A program made the translations under genes and the position numbers. From the NCBI RefSeq assembly GCF_031877795.1, contig NC_133933.1, forward strand, positions 24,022,029 through 24,086,028: a stretch of DNA of 64,000 nucleotides, read 5' to 3'. Origin of the DNA: Strix aluco (taxonomy: Eukaryota; Chordata; Aves; Strigiformes; Strigidae). Every line of letters starts with the position of its first letter. Positions within the stretch are counted from its first letter, which is position 1. The notes beneath the pieces were generated by a model. That model saw nothing but the letters and a program-made list of their open reading frames with translations. It did not search any database and had not been told where the DNA came from. Shown piece after piece: positions 54,470 to 64,000 of the stretch.

Positions 54470-55160
54470 CTGAACAAGAAAAGAAGTCAACAAATACCAG
54501 TAAAAAAAAAATATATAAACTGAAGTTATTCCAGTGTAGTACAGGCTATTTCCATAGGACAGAATGGCCTCAGAATAGAGGTGATCCTTCTAGTCCAGGG
54601 CCAGAGGATAATGCAAAGTTCACGGGACCCTGCGTCTATCTTTCTTTTTCCAAGGATTAATGCAGCTTTGGCTTTCAAAAGTGTTTCTGGTTGTAAATGC
54701 ACCAAAACTGTGAACATCTTTCCAGAGAGAAGGTTCATGCTCCCACACAAACACTTCCCTAACAAGCAAGTGGTGTGACTTACAGAATTCTTCTGAAGTG
54801 TCATTTTAAATGCATTTGTTTCAAACATCTAGAAGATCTAGAGCACTGCTTCGTGTTTCTCTTGCATTTCAGAGGAAAAAATAATTAGCAAAAACACTGG
54901 CACAAACCCGAGGGAGGGCTTTTCCTCACCTCATACAGATCTATCTATACCCTGGAAAGAAATAAGTACATATAATACACAAAAAATAGCAGGGAACAGG
55001 GTAGGTCATAGAGAGAAATAACTTGTGGAAGTTTAGAAGGATCATCACCAGCAGACACAGCAACAGCTGCCAGCCTTCAGCCAAAAGGCTCCTCTCCCGT
55101 TTTCCTCACCTACCAGTCCTCTGCAACATGGACAAATAAATGAGTTACTAAAAAGCCACT

Positions 55161-55361
55161 TCAGTGTTTGGACCTAAACAGCACTTTGTTCGAGTATGCG
55201 GGAATTTCTTCCTTTGGTTTTCTGAGTCTGACAGCTTCTGCACTCGCTACTGTAGGTGGCACTGGACTAACGGCAGAGGACGTGTCCATTTTCTGCAGTG
55301 CTGATGAAACCCTCAGCCCTTTGAAAAAAAAACCTGACCGGAGGCCCTGGCTCTGTCCCAT
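55161..55361 (-). other. Possible exon, unknown gene
   Basis: A minus-strand frame of 66 codons whose second half (SAVSPVPPTVASAEAVRLRK then EEIPAYSNKVLFRSKH) looks protein-like. It is preceded by a T9-CAAAG and a CACTGCAG acceptor-like site at about 55,320 and 55,300. It ends in TGA without an obvious donor. It has the same strand as the 54.3-kb block. No family is recognised, and chance cannot be excluded. Confidence 0.18.
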
Positions 55362-55399
55362 GGTGCACAGGCATACGGTGCTGCTGCTGCAGAGCCCAG

Positions 55400-58300
55400 A
55401 TACTAGATCATGTTTACATCATTCTGCCCATTCCAGAAACAGCCAAAATTAATCATTTTGATCCACCTGAAATTAGTTCTTATCTGAGATTTTGTTTCCT
55501 GGAGAATGCTGACATTTTAAAGGTTTGTTTGTAAGGATGCCTATTCTTAGGAAGGTGCTATTTTTAGATCTTAAAGGTACCTCTAAAACATTTAACCAGA
55601 GATGTTAAAGGCTGCGCCCTAGTTAGTTAACACAGCCACCTCACAGCCGGCTTTGCTTTCAGTTATAACTTAGCAATTAGGTGGCTTTGCAGATTAACAT
55701 ACCTAATGGCACCTGAAGGTGTGGAGGTGACAACTGCTCTGACCTCCTCCAGCTGTCAGGAGGGTCTGGGCAGGCACCGCTGCCTTCTAGCACAGCTAGA
55801 GCCTGGGCAGGGCCTGGCTAATCCAGGACGGTTAGTCTGGATTTAGACCCAGCAGCTGTGCCTGCTTGGGAAGCATCCCAGCAGCCTGAATGCCTGTGCT
55901 GCGTGTCCTCCTTCTCCCCACTGTGTTCGCCACGTGTCTCTAACCGGGCACAAGGGATCAGGAATTTGCACAAAACTTGGAGCGCAGAAAGGAGCAAGAA
56001 GCTCTTGAAAGACCTACCTGGGATGTATGGAAAGAAGAGCAGTGTTTATAAGGAGCCAGCTGGCTTGTGAAACATCTGCTGGAAATATTACACATCTCTG
56101 AAAACACGGTGTCTGGTGGTACCTTATGGCCGTGTGATGTTGTATCAAGCATACAGTAACTAGCCGAGACCTCCTAAGGGTGACAGAGTTATTGACCACT
56201 GGGCTGGAAGCTGGCAGTCACCCTAGAAGTAGCAGCTGCAACCTGATTGCATTCATTTTCAGCAAAGAGAAAACACACTTTTCCAGGGGATACAGCTACT
56301 TGGGCTTTCAAAGGGAAACATTTAAAATCACTGAGAAAGTTAGGAGGAGGAAAAATGTAAACAGCACAATGCAGGCACATGTTAGGAATACCTTCAAAAC
56401 AAAATTACTACATAGCTCTGGGAAAAAATAACACAGATCCCCAATTCAGCAATTGTCAAAAGGATACTGAGAGCTGTGGACTGATGACACGACTTTCCAG
56501 CACCCAGTATGTCCAGATAACCATTTCCTGCTGCAGTTAAAACTTGTTTGTTGGCCATTCTGTACCTCTGGTTTAGCTGTCAGAAACCCCGCACCCACAC
56601 AGCTCCAGAGTGCCCTTGTACCCCTGGAGTGTAGGCCAGAAGGCAGCAGTTGTGATTAGTTTTTTACTCTGTTTTATTCTGAAATGTGCTGATGTGCAGG
56701 CTGCTCTCCTGCACCTGCTCCATAAATGGACAGAGGAGGTTCAGGTCCCTGCTACCTTTGCACGGGAGCTAATCCCACATTAAATTAATGTCAAAAACTA
56801 GGAGATGTTGAGACTGTTAAAAGGCTCCTCTAAAAATACCAAAGCCCTGTAGGATCTCCTCCTCCCCCCTTCTGTTTGCCCCGGATTCCCCTTTCCCAGA
56901 CTCCAGCTGTTCCAAGCCAAAGCCAGGAGCTCCCCTGATTATCACCTTTGCTGGGATGTGGATTGGGCATCTGACTTTCCACTTACACAGGCAATTAGAA
57001 GGCTGCCCCGAAAGGCAAAGTGTCAGACACTCTTGGTAGGAGTTTGTGAAATGCAAAGGGGAAAAAAAAGGGAGAGGAAATAAGGTCTCACCAGCAGGGT
57101 AAAGCTGCAACTTCTCATAGATTTTGAAAGAAAATGGGAGAGCAGCCTCCATTCAAATGAAACCATGAAAGGATCAGGCAGGGCAATGTAACTCAGCTAG
57201 CAGTGGCATTTAATGTGGCTTAAAATTTCTGGTATTTCTCCTAAAATGCAATGATAATGGAAAGAGAAAGTGCTGCTGTCCTGCCCAAGCCTCTCATAAG
57301 AAAGCTTTCGTGAGACCAGTAGATTTCCCCATGTCCAGCTCCATTAAATATTGCAGGACCTCACAGATCTTGTGAGCAGTCCCATGAAGGCAGGTCAGAG
57401 CTCACACTCGCGATAAGCTTTAACTCGGACACGCTGCCACTGCGAATGCTTACACAAGAGCTTAACTTTAAGCGTGGGACTAACAGGGCTGTTGAAGCCC
57501 TTAATGTGAACAGCACACAGCTCCTTCTCCTTAAGCACCACGTGGGTGCTCTGTGCTTTCAGTAGCACAGGAGGATGGCTGATGTTTTAATGCTGGTTTT
57601 GCCTTAAAACACCTTTAAATTTTTTGAAATTGCTTCTGCTTATATGTGGCTCATTATCCCACTGCACTGCTCTTCCTTCTTTTTTTTACAGCACAGCATA
57701 AATGTTAACGCTGAACCACACTGCTGCCAGGTACGTAAGATGTTCTGCCTTTCCTCAGAGACTGTGGTGCCGCTCAGACGAAAAGGATAACATGACAGCT
57801 TGACAGCCTTTGTATGTGTTACAAGTTGTACCGATATAAAAACAGCGAGTTAGCACACAGAAGGTATCACAGCAAATTCAGCCTGGATTGAAGATGACAG
57901 GCTGGCAGATAATTTCCCACAGCACAGGCTCATGTCTGAAAAAGCCCCAGTGTGGCTGTATTTCTGCCTAGGAGTTTGCGCTGTAGATCTCTGCAGCCTT
58001 CCCCACATCAGCCTGACCTCTGAGCCTGCTGCATTTTCACTGCAAAGCCAGCTGGAGTTTGAGGAGCAGTGTCCTGTCCCCCCAAAAGTGTAGAGTTTCA
58101 ATCCAAATGTGGGTTAAAAACTAGCCACAGCATACATCATACTGAGACAATAGTGAACTGGTTAATTTTTAATTAAGAAGCTTAATTTTTCAGCCACTTT
58201 AACAGCTGTCAGTGATGCTGTGCACAGAGTCAGGGTAGGGAGGGTCTGTGCAATACCAGGGTCTGCAGGAGGCCCCATGTGCAGCTTCTGGGAAGGGACA

Positions 58301-60250
58301 GGGGTACAGACTGGGCACAAAGAGATGGGGACACGAGATGCCAGACATGGGTGTTAGTGATGCCCAGCCTGGCGTGTAGCCACCCAGCCTATCTATGCTT
58401 ATAGCTTTCTATAAATCACCTCTTCCTCAGGGCTCAGCTGCGTGCTTACCACCGGCCTCACGGCCCAGGACGGGACCACGCACTGGGCTGGAGGGCTGTG
58501 AACGCAGCGGGATAGTGGGTCTGGGGAGGGAGATGCCGTACATCTGTGTGGCTCCCCTAGCTATAAGTAAGTATCCATGCTGGCGGCAGGGCTGGCAGGG
58601 CTTGATTGCTCACAGATTTGTGCTCTGTCCTGGCAATGCCCACAGTTCTCCCCACAGTACATGGGGTCTCCTTGGCCACCGCCTCCCCCTCCCCATCTCC
58701 CCCAGCTGTGACACACATCCACACAGACCCACCGCTCACTTTTATGTACCTTGTGTCCACAGGACACCAGAGGGAAGGGAGCCAGATGCAAAGCAAGGGG
58801 AGCCGGACACGGTGCAGGATCCTGGTGGAGGGGAGGAGAAGCCCTTGTCCACCCGGCGGGTCCCAGCCCCGCATCCCTGCTGTGGTGCTCCACTCCCCGC
58901 TTCCCGCCGCAGCCTGGCCCTGATTGCACTGGATGGGATCTCTCCCAGGCCTGGGGGTGATGTCTGGAGTCCAAGGGCTGGAGGCTGGAAGGAAGCCAGG
59001 GTTAATGCTCTTCATTCTCAGGCAGGAACCAGTTCAAACACTTTCTTCCCCAGGAGTGCGTGGATAAATCGTTGGCTTTGTTCTTCATGGTGATAGCTGA
59101 GCTCATGGCCTTCAGGCTATGCCCTGCCCCAAGCAGGGTGGAGCGGAACTGGGGCTGAATGCCAATGTCATTAAGATGATTAGATGCTACATAGTCATGA
59201 GAAGGAAATGGCCAGAGATCGATCGGGCTCATCCAATTCTGATTCCAGTAACCCATGGTGCTGTAGCCCAGCGCTGGTGACTGGTGAGTCTGTTTCTGCT
59301 TTTTTTCTCTCCCCTTAAAGCTCCTGTTTTGCCACAGGCATTTACACAAGTGAAAGGTGCCAGCCTACCCACGGGCCAAGGTGACGGTAGAGATGCCTGG
59401 ATGACCTCAGACCTGGGGTCCTGCACGGCAACAGGGACACTTGACATCTCGGCCTTCCTGATGAATGACCCACAGCCACTGCAGGGTCCAATGGGTCCCT
59501 CTTTACACCTGGTCCATGACCCATGGCCACCATGTCTAACCAGACAAACTCATTTCAGAGTCCTCCCACCAGCAGTGGGTTCATCCAGGGCCTCAGGGAC
59601 CACATCCCACAGAGAAGGACAGCCGTGACCACTTCATCCCCAGAGGCATTGGTATTTCAGTAGGTTATGAACTGAGGAAAGGAATCTGACAGAAAATGTG
59701 GACATCATTGTCACTGGTGACACCCTGGCCAACAGTTCAGTACAGTTCCAAAAGGGATTAAACCACATTATGATTGCTTTTCTCCAGGGGATGTGTTGGT
59801 CAGATGTCCATAAGGAAGGGTCAGGGTTAAAAGGCTTCACCTGGGAAGGGAGGGGGTGGGAGACAGCTCATCTCTACAGCTCCAGTTGGTTGCCTGCAGG
59901 TTCTGGCATTGCACTGCTGCAGCTCACACAGAGAGCATCACCTCTTGCCTGTCAGATATGTTTCTAGGATTTCTCTTCAAGAAAGCGTCGGCTTAAACAC
60001 CGCAGCAGCTCAGGGAGAAGGGCTGGTGGTGTGGGCTCTGCTCCACCTGCCGATTCAGCCCAGTCCTGTCCCTGCCTGAGTAGATAAGCTTTACCAGCAG
60101 CAGGCAGGATCACACAGGTAACTGACACGAGCTGTTACTGTGTGTGTGTTTATAGGAGCTGGGCACTGGCCTATGTTCAGAAATATGACAGATTTTTTTC
60201 CCTCCACTTTCAGACCTAAGAATAAATATAAGCAAACACATGGCTACTAC
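55400..60250. other. Intergenic DNA between SDE2 and LEFTY (second part)
   Basis: No recognised gene. A GC-rich stretch at 58,395-59,093 gives a 232-codon plus-strand frame, but frames of 137-152 codons also run through it on the minus strand. It has no domain, so I judge it non-coding. Confidence 0.55.
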
Positions 60251-60264
60251 TTTAATAATTGTAT

Positions 60265-60270
60265 TTTATT
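60265..60270 (-). terminator. Candidate LEFTY polyadenylation signal
   Basis: AATAAA on the minus strand (tttatt on the plus), about 910 bases after the LEFTY stop, with an ATTAAA (plus tttaat) at about 60,251-60,256 just behind. Weaker hexamers, AGTAAA near 61,083 and CATAAA variants near 60,498-60,620, are nearer, so the true site is open. Confidence 0.35.
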
Positions 60271-61179
60271 GTTTCCTTGAGTTAGAAAGCACTCAAAACT
60301 TGGAAAATATCCCTAAATCAAAATAACTGTAATATACAACCAGAAAAATAGGGGTATGATTCTACAAACTGTTACTTACATGAGCAAACCTAAGTCTTAA
60401 TATTCCCACTGACTTCAGGACTCTAAATTCTGCCTAAAATTGTGCTAAGCCCATGGCGCAGGGGCCAAAAATATAATCTTTTGAGTTCCAGATAATATTT
60501 TATGTATGTGTGTATGTGCATACAATACATACGCACATATATATGTTCCTCTGATCTCTAGACAATACTTTATGTACATATATGTATGTATGTAGACAGT
60601 ATGTATATATCCAATATTTATGTAGACAATGCATACATATATTCATATACTATATATATGTACACGTGTGTGTGTATACAGTATATACATGTAAGTGCTT
60701 TGGCTCTCCAAATCACCACAAACATGACTTGGACAGACAAGGATCAAAACCAGGAGCCTAAGAATGAAAAGCTGAACCCAGGCATTACTCCTCACCTGGT
60801 GATGATCACTCCTTTGCCTGTAGCTGTTTGCAGTACTCTGGGGTGGGGACTGAAATAAATTGGATGCAGCTCAATCAAATGCAATGAAATACCGCCCTGA
60901 GAAGCGGTAGGCTTCATAGGTGCCCCTCACGCAGGTCTATGTGAAGATGGATGTTCCCCTGAGCCCAGCTATATGGACCTTTAAGTGCACCCTCTCTTCA
61001 GGGTAGCAGGGTGCGTGGGAGAGCTGCCACCCCAGCTGCTGCTGGCACTTGCAGGAGGGTATCTGGTGGTCCCCCCAGAACCTTTACTGCTGGCCCTGGG
61101 GCTGGGGGCTGGGGTGGCTCTGGGCAGGGCTGCAGGGAATCGGGGGACTGGGTGACGTCCCTGGCTGGCCGCCCACGTC
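60271..61179 (-). other. LEFTY2: LEFTY 3'UTR or downstream flank
   Basis: Sequence following the LEFTY stop on the minus strand. The first 200 bases are GC-rich and the rest A/T-rich, including the TATG/TGTA repeat. Its extent depends on which polyadenylation signal is used. Confidence 0.35.
60500..60695. repeat. TATG/TGTA/TATA microsatellite-like tract
   Basis: Alternating pyrimidine-purine words (tgtatgtgtgtatgtgcata, acatatatgtatgtatgtag, tacacgtgtgtgtgtataca) fill about 200 bases, broken by non-repeat patches. It can form Z-DNA or cruciforms. It lies in the likely LEFTY 3'UTR or just beyond. Confidence 0.85.
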
Positions 61180-61519
61180 TCACACCAGCGCCATGCCATC
61201 TGTGACACAGCTGCACTTCTCGATGACCATGTTGGGAAACTCGGCCGCTTCGATCTCGGTGCGGTTGCCCCTCTTGACAAGGTACATCACGGGGAGCGGG
61301 GAGCTCTCTGCCACGGCGCAGGCGCGCTCCCCGTAGCCAAAGTGCCACAGCGAGCTGGGGGGCTGCAGGCAGCCCCCCGAGCACCGGTAAGCCTGGTACC
61401 CTGCGGGCTCGATGATCCAGTACTGCGTCCAGGCGAGCTCGCGGAAGTTGATGTAGTGCTTCTGCCGGCAGCAGGTGGACTTCCCCGTCACCGCCTCCTC
61501 CTTGCAGTCCCCGGGGCCC
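61180..61519 (-). CDS. LEFTY2: LEFTY exon 4 (TGF-beta domain, stop)
   Basis: Encodes GPGDCKEEAVTGKSTCC through KCSCVTDGMALV and TGA at 61,180-61,182. Eight cysteines match LEFTY spacing. A second NRT glycosylation site (KRGNRTEI) lies in the mature domain. The acceptor is GGTGCGCAG. Confidence 0.95.
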
Positions 61520-63140
61520 CTGCGCACCAAGGGAAAAACAAGAACTGATGCTGTAACTGGAAACCGGGAAGGTGGGAGAAATAATCCTCCTGTTTATAGC
61601 ATGGGTGGGCCCTGAGACGTGAAACTTGGGCCATGCTTGGGCTTCATTTGAATATTTGGACAACAAATATGGGAAGAGGAGAGGTGTGATTCAGCAGCAA
61701 CTTTCTAACTCCTCCCCTCACAAGGGCAAGAGCTGCATGTCCTGGGTTGGCACACACAGTACAATAATTCAGGGGCAAAGTTACACTGGAGACAGTACAG
61801 ATTTAGGTTTCATACATACCCATAGTCTTCCAAGTCAAGGGTGTAAAGCACCAGTTCAGGTTTGCCTAGGGCTTTATCCTTGGGGTCCTGAGAGGTGAAA
61901 CGCACAGCTTTGGCCATTTCTGAGGCATGGCTGCCTACCCTTTCTCCTTCAATCCAGACCTCCAGGAACATTGGCTCCCGCCTCTTGTTTCGCAGCCAGT
62001 AATGAACGGCCTGTGTCACATCAAAGTTCTTCCAGCCCGACTCACGTATAGGAACCAGCCTGTGTGACAAGGGATTGGCATTAGAGAAAAGCCCATCAGA
62101 TAAAGCCCGGGCTCACAGTGCTGTTATTGCAGCAGAATAATTTGCTTCCTGCAGATTGTCATGTACCTTGATTACACGATAATTTTTGTTGAGTGCTCTG
62201 GGTGAGCACCCATGGCAATTAATTCACACCTCAAAAAGAAGCATGCAGATCTAAGAGACATGGAAGGGCTAAATAAAACCTTTTGTGCATGCCCATGTCA
62301 AGGTATTCATTCATGCTCATACAGAAATACGGCAGTGCAGGATTATATGCAGCCTCAGTATTAGTGACAATGGCCTGGTAAACACCACTACTCCCACCTG
62401 CTCCTGTCCTAGCTGCATTAGGGCTGTAAGTTTCTACCCACCAGAAAATTGATTTGATGTCTAATTCTGCCTTCAAGGGTTGTAAAACATCCACAGAGCA
62501 CAAGGCTACAGAATCAGATGCTTTTTGCATAATTTATTTATTTAAACCAACTAATGAAACGGCCGATGGATAGAGTACCAGCAGTCAGTAACCCATGCGA
62601 GTTAGAGAGTGAGAGAAGTGAACCAAGTGGAGTGTTTTAGAAGGGAAGACCTAGCAGTACACAGCATCGTTTGACACAGAAATAGATTATTTCAATGAAT
62701 CATCATATATTCAGTCTTAACTTAGTTTCTGCTCTTACAAACTCATTCTGGGTTTAGAGGCTATAGAGCCTGATTCTACAGACATAACCCCATGAGGCTG
62801 ACTGGAGGCACAAATGCATGACACCCAAACCCGGCCCAGAGGACCCATACCCTGTAACTAGAGTCCTGGCTTCAGGAGAGGTTCCTTTCCTACCTGGAGT
62901 CTATCAGGGAGGTCCTGTTGGTACCATCCTGCTGCCGTTGCACCCAGTACACGCTGACTCTGGCGTTGGAGACGAGCCTGTGAGACTGCTTGGCAGGCAG
63001 GTTTGCTCTGTCCAGAGGCTTTTTGAAGAGTTTCAGTTCAGCCATTGTCACTTCGCTGTTTTTAGGTATTCTGCCCTCCATGTCAAAGATCAGGTTCTGA
63101 CGCGTGGTGGTGTCAGAGTAGAGGACTTCTCCTGCCATGC
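61180..63140 (-). CDS. LEFTY2: LEFTY (left-right determination factor), exons 2-4, 5' partial
   Basis: A secreted, monomeric, divergent TGF-beta family protein that blocks Nodal by binding Nodal and its EGF-CFC co-receptor, setting mesendoderm range and left-right asymmetry. Coding exons on the minus strand are 62,894-63,140, 61,820-62,059 and 61,180-61,519, giving 274 codons of an expected ~366. All are GT-AG with matching phases. The propeptide shows FDMEGRIPKNSEVTMAELKL, the conserved glycosylation site DGTNRTSLIDSR, and ESGWKNFDVTQAV. The mature part has STCCRQKHYINF, WIIEPAGYQAYRCSGGC and the terminal KCSC, the LEFTY cysteine pattern without the inter-chain cysteine. The protein ends VTDGMALV. 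Exon 1 with the signal peptide is not on the minus strand up to 64,000, so it lies outside. Mammals have two copies; one is seen here, so LEFTY1/LEFTY2 naming is provisional. It is convergent with SDE2. Confidence 0.94.
61820..62059 (-). CDS. LEFTY2: LEFTY exon 3 (propeptide)
   Basis: Encodes LVPIRESGWKNFDVTQAV through LYTLDLEDYG, the TGF-beta propeptide core. The acceptor is GTCACACAG and the donor TATGG/GTATGT. It contains WLRNKRREP, in which RNKR fits the furin R-X-K-R consensus (codons at 61,981-61,992). Confidence 0.95.
62060..62893 (-). other. LEFTY intron 2
   Basis: An 834-base intron with donor CAG/GTAGGA and acceptor CACACAG. The minus-strand frame at 62,231-62,530 and the plus-strand frame entering 62,818 are shadows without family features. 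Confidence 0.8.
62894..63140 (-). CDS. LEFTY2: LEFTY exon 2 (propeptide)
   Basis: Encodes MAGEVLYSDTTTRQNLIFDM through NRTSLIDS plus two bases of Arg; the first two bases complete a codon begun in exon 1. The acceptor is GTGCACAG. At the position of the second human convertase site (R-H-G-R) the sequence reads Q-S-H-R. Confidence 0.93.
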
Positions 63141-64000
63141 CTGTGCACGTTGGGAACAAAACAGACAGCCTGTCATTGCCATCCTGGTTAGCAAATCCCC
63201 ACACTGTCCACAATTATCATCACAACGCACTCTTTCCATGCTCCCACATCGAGTCCTTGTGGCAGAGACAGCCACTAAACACACCTTTTCTAATGCATAC
63301 TTGAATCAATGTCTTGCAAATGCCCTAATTCTCCTATGTCTGAGTCTCTGCAACCTGGAGGAAAGAAATCTTCTATATAATTTGACGCTAAATTGAGCAA
63401 ACCATAAAAGGTGTGCCACATTTTGTGCCAGCACTGGGCATGAAAGCAAGAAACTGTACCACTTGCAATGAAAAAGTGTTTTCATTTGCTGTCCGGGCTG
63501 CTATGTATGTCTTTTGAAAGTGAAACAAGCTCTAAGTGTCCTTGATTTTCTCCTTGATATTTTTCCCAGACAAAAACCAAAAGTCGGGGGAGAGTGAAAC
63601 ATCCTCAAAGAGGTGTGACTCCTATTAAAGGGCTTTTTGGACTTTTGACCCAAAACCTGCAAGGTCTGCACATTCTACTGACTTTTTTCTTTTTTTCCAC
63701 CTGCACAAAATGTTTCATGGGTACCAAGGCTTTTCTCTTCTATCAAGCTCCAGCAGCAGCCTGTTCTCTGCAAGGACTGTGGGACCCCATCTCCAGGTGC
63801 AAGGTGTTGCTAGTGTGTGTTAATCTTTAAGATGCTGTTACATGCATCTCTTCTACCCAGCTCAGGCTTGGAGCCAGACCCAAACCTCATTCCCCCCGTG
63901 GGTTTGCCTCTGCCTGCCCTGCGGCCGGCCGGCCGAGCATGGGCAGTTTGCCCTGGCAGCGGCACAGTGCTTTGTGAGTTCCCGACAGCGAAGCAGACAC
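63141..64000 (-). other. LEFTY intron 1 (partial)
   Basis: At least 860 bases of intron 1 reach the window edge. No minus-strand frame here resembles the signal peptide or first propeptide helices. I did not find clear FOXH1-type AATCCACA sites. A short GGCCGGCCGGCC stretch lies near 63,924. Confidence 0.6.

Noticed and set aside
54302-55361. Relic of PYCR2, which neighbours LEFTY genes in mammals
   Set aside because: The C-terminal block ends SMALG and carries LK-TL and ESP words reminiscent of PYCR2, but the diagnostic core motifs of the reductase (LSGSGPAY, SPGGATIHAL) are nowhere visible, so the resemblance is probably chance.
58395-59093. 232-codon plus-strand frame in the SDE2-LEFTY interval
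   Set aside because: A GC-rich patch with frames of similar length on the opposite strand, no domain, no promoter or splice evidence.
63141-64000. LEFTY exon 1 inside the window
   Set aside because: No minus-strand open frame of the needed length (about 90 codons), no signal peptide and no RXXR-containing propeptide segment; it must lie to the right of the window.

Overview
The window is vertebrate nuclear DNA, most likely from a bird or another sauropsid. Three intron-containing genes are recognisable, all with GT-AG splice sites, CpG-island promoters or AATAAA/ATTAAA signals. They are the replacement histone H3.3 gene H3-3A (minus strand, about 19.77-26.5 kb), the SDE2 gene (plus strand, 42,367-51,311 for the coding part) and a LEFTY gene (minus strand, from about 60.25 kb to beyond the right edge). 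H3-3A, SDE2 and LEFTY are also neighbours on human 1q42, so the block is an old syntenic one. The short distances, the scarcity of young repeats, a CR1-like 3' tail and a few decayed MIR-type SINEs fit a bird-like genome. The species cannot be named from sequence alone.

Layout. 1-19.7 kb lies downstream of H3-3A. No protein gene is recognisable there. It holds a roughly 340-bp AT-rich foldback element (9.91-10.26 kb) and two minus-strand ORFs (16.7 and 18.0-18.4 kb) that look somewhat exon-like. 19.8-26.5 kb is H3-3A, with three coding exons encoding a complete, canonical 136-codon H3.3, a well-conserved 3'UTR and a GC-rich promoter region. 28.1-28.6 kb is a second, separate CpG island with a perfect CRE and two CCAAT boxes but no identified transcript. 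28.7-42.0 kb is intergenic with degenerate SINE relics and a perfect 12-bp-arm palindrome. 42.0-51.8 kb is SDE2: a Sp1-type GC-box promoter, seven coding exons giving 416 aa, a GGGAGA tandem repeat just after the first splice donor, and a CR1-like fragment in the last intron. 51.8-60.2 kb is intergenic, with two open minus-strand stretches (54.3-55.4 kb) that might be exons of an unrecognised transcript. 60.25-64 kb holds LEFTY exons 2-4. Exon 1, with the signal peptide, lies outside the window.

How they work. The three genes do not form a pathway. H3-3A supplies replication-independent nucleosome histone. SDE2 is a ubiquitin-like/SAP protein of replication-stress response and pre-mRNA splicing. 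LEFTY is a secreted antagonist of Nodal in left-right patterning. H3-3A and SDE2 are divergent, about 16 kb apart. SDE2 and LEFTY are convergent (tail to tail).

No wholly new biological system is evident. The best leads are the foldback element, the orphan CRE/CCAAT CpG island, the possible unannotated minus-strand exons, the altered convertase-site pattern in LEFTY, and the structure-prone repeats at the H3-3A and SDE2 5' splice regions.
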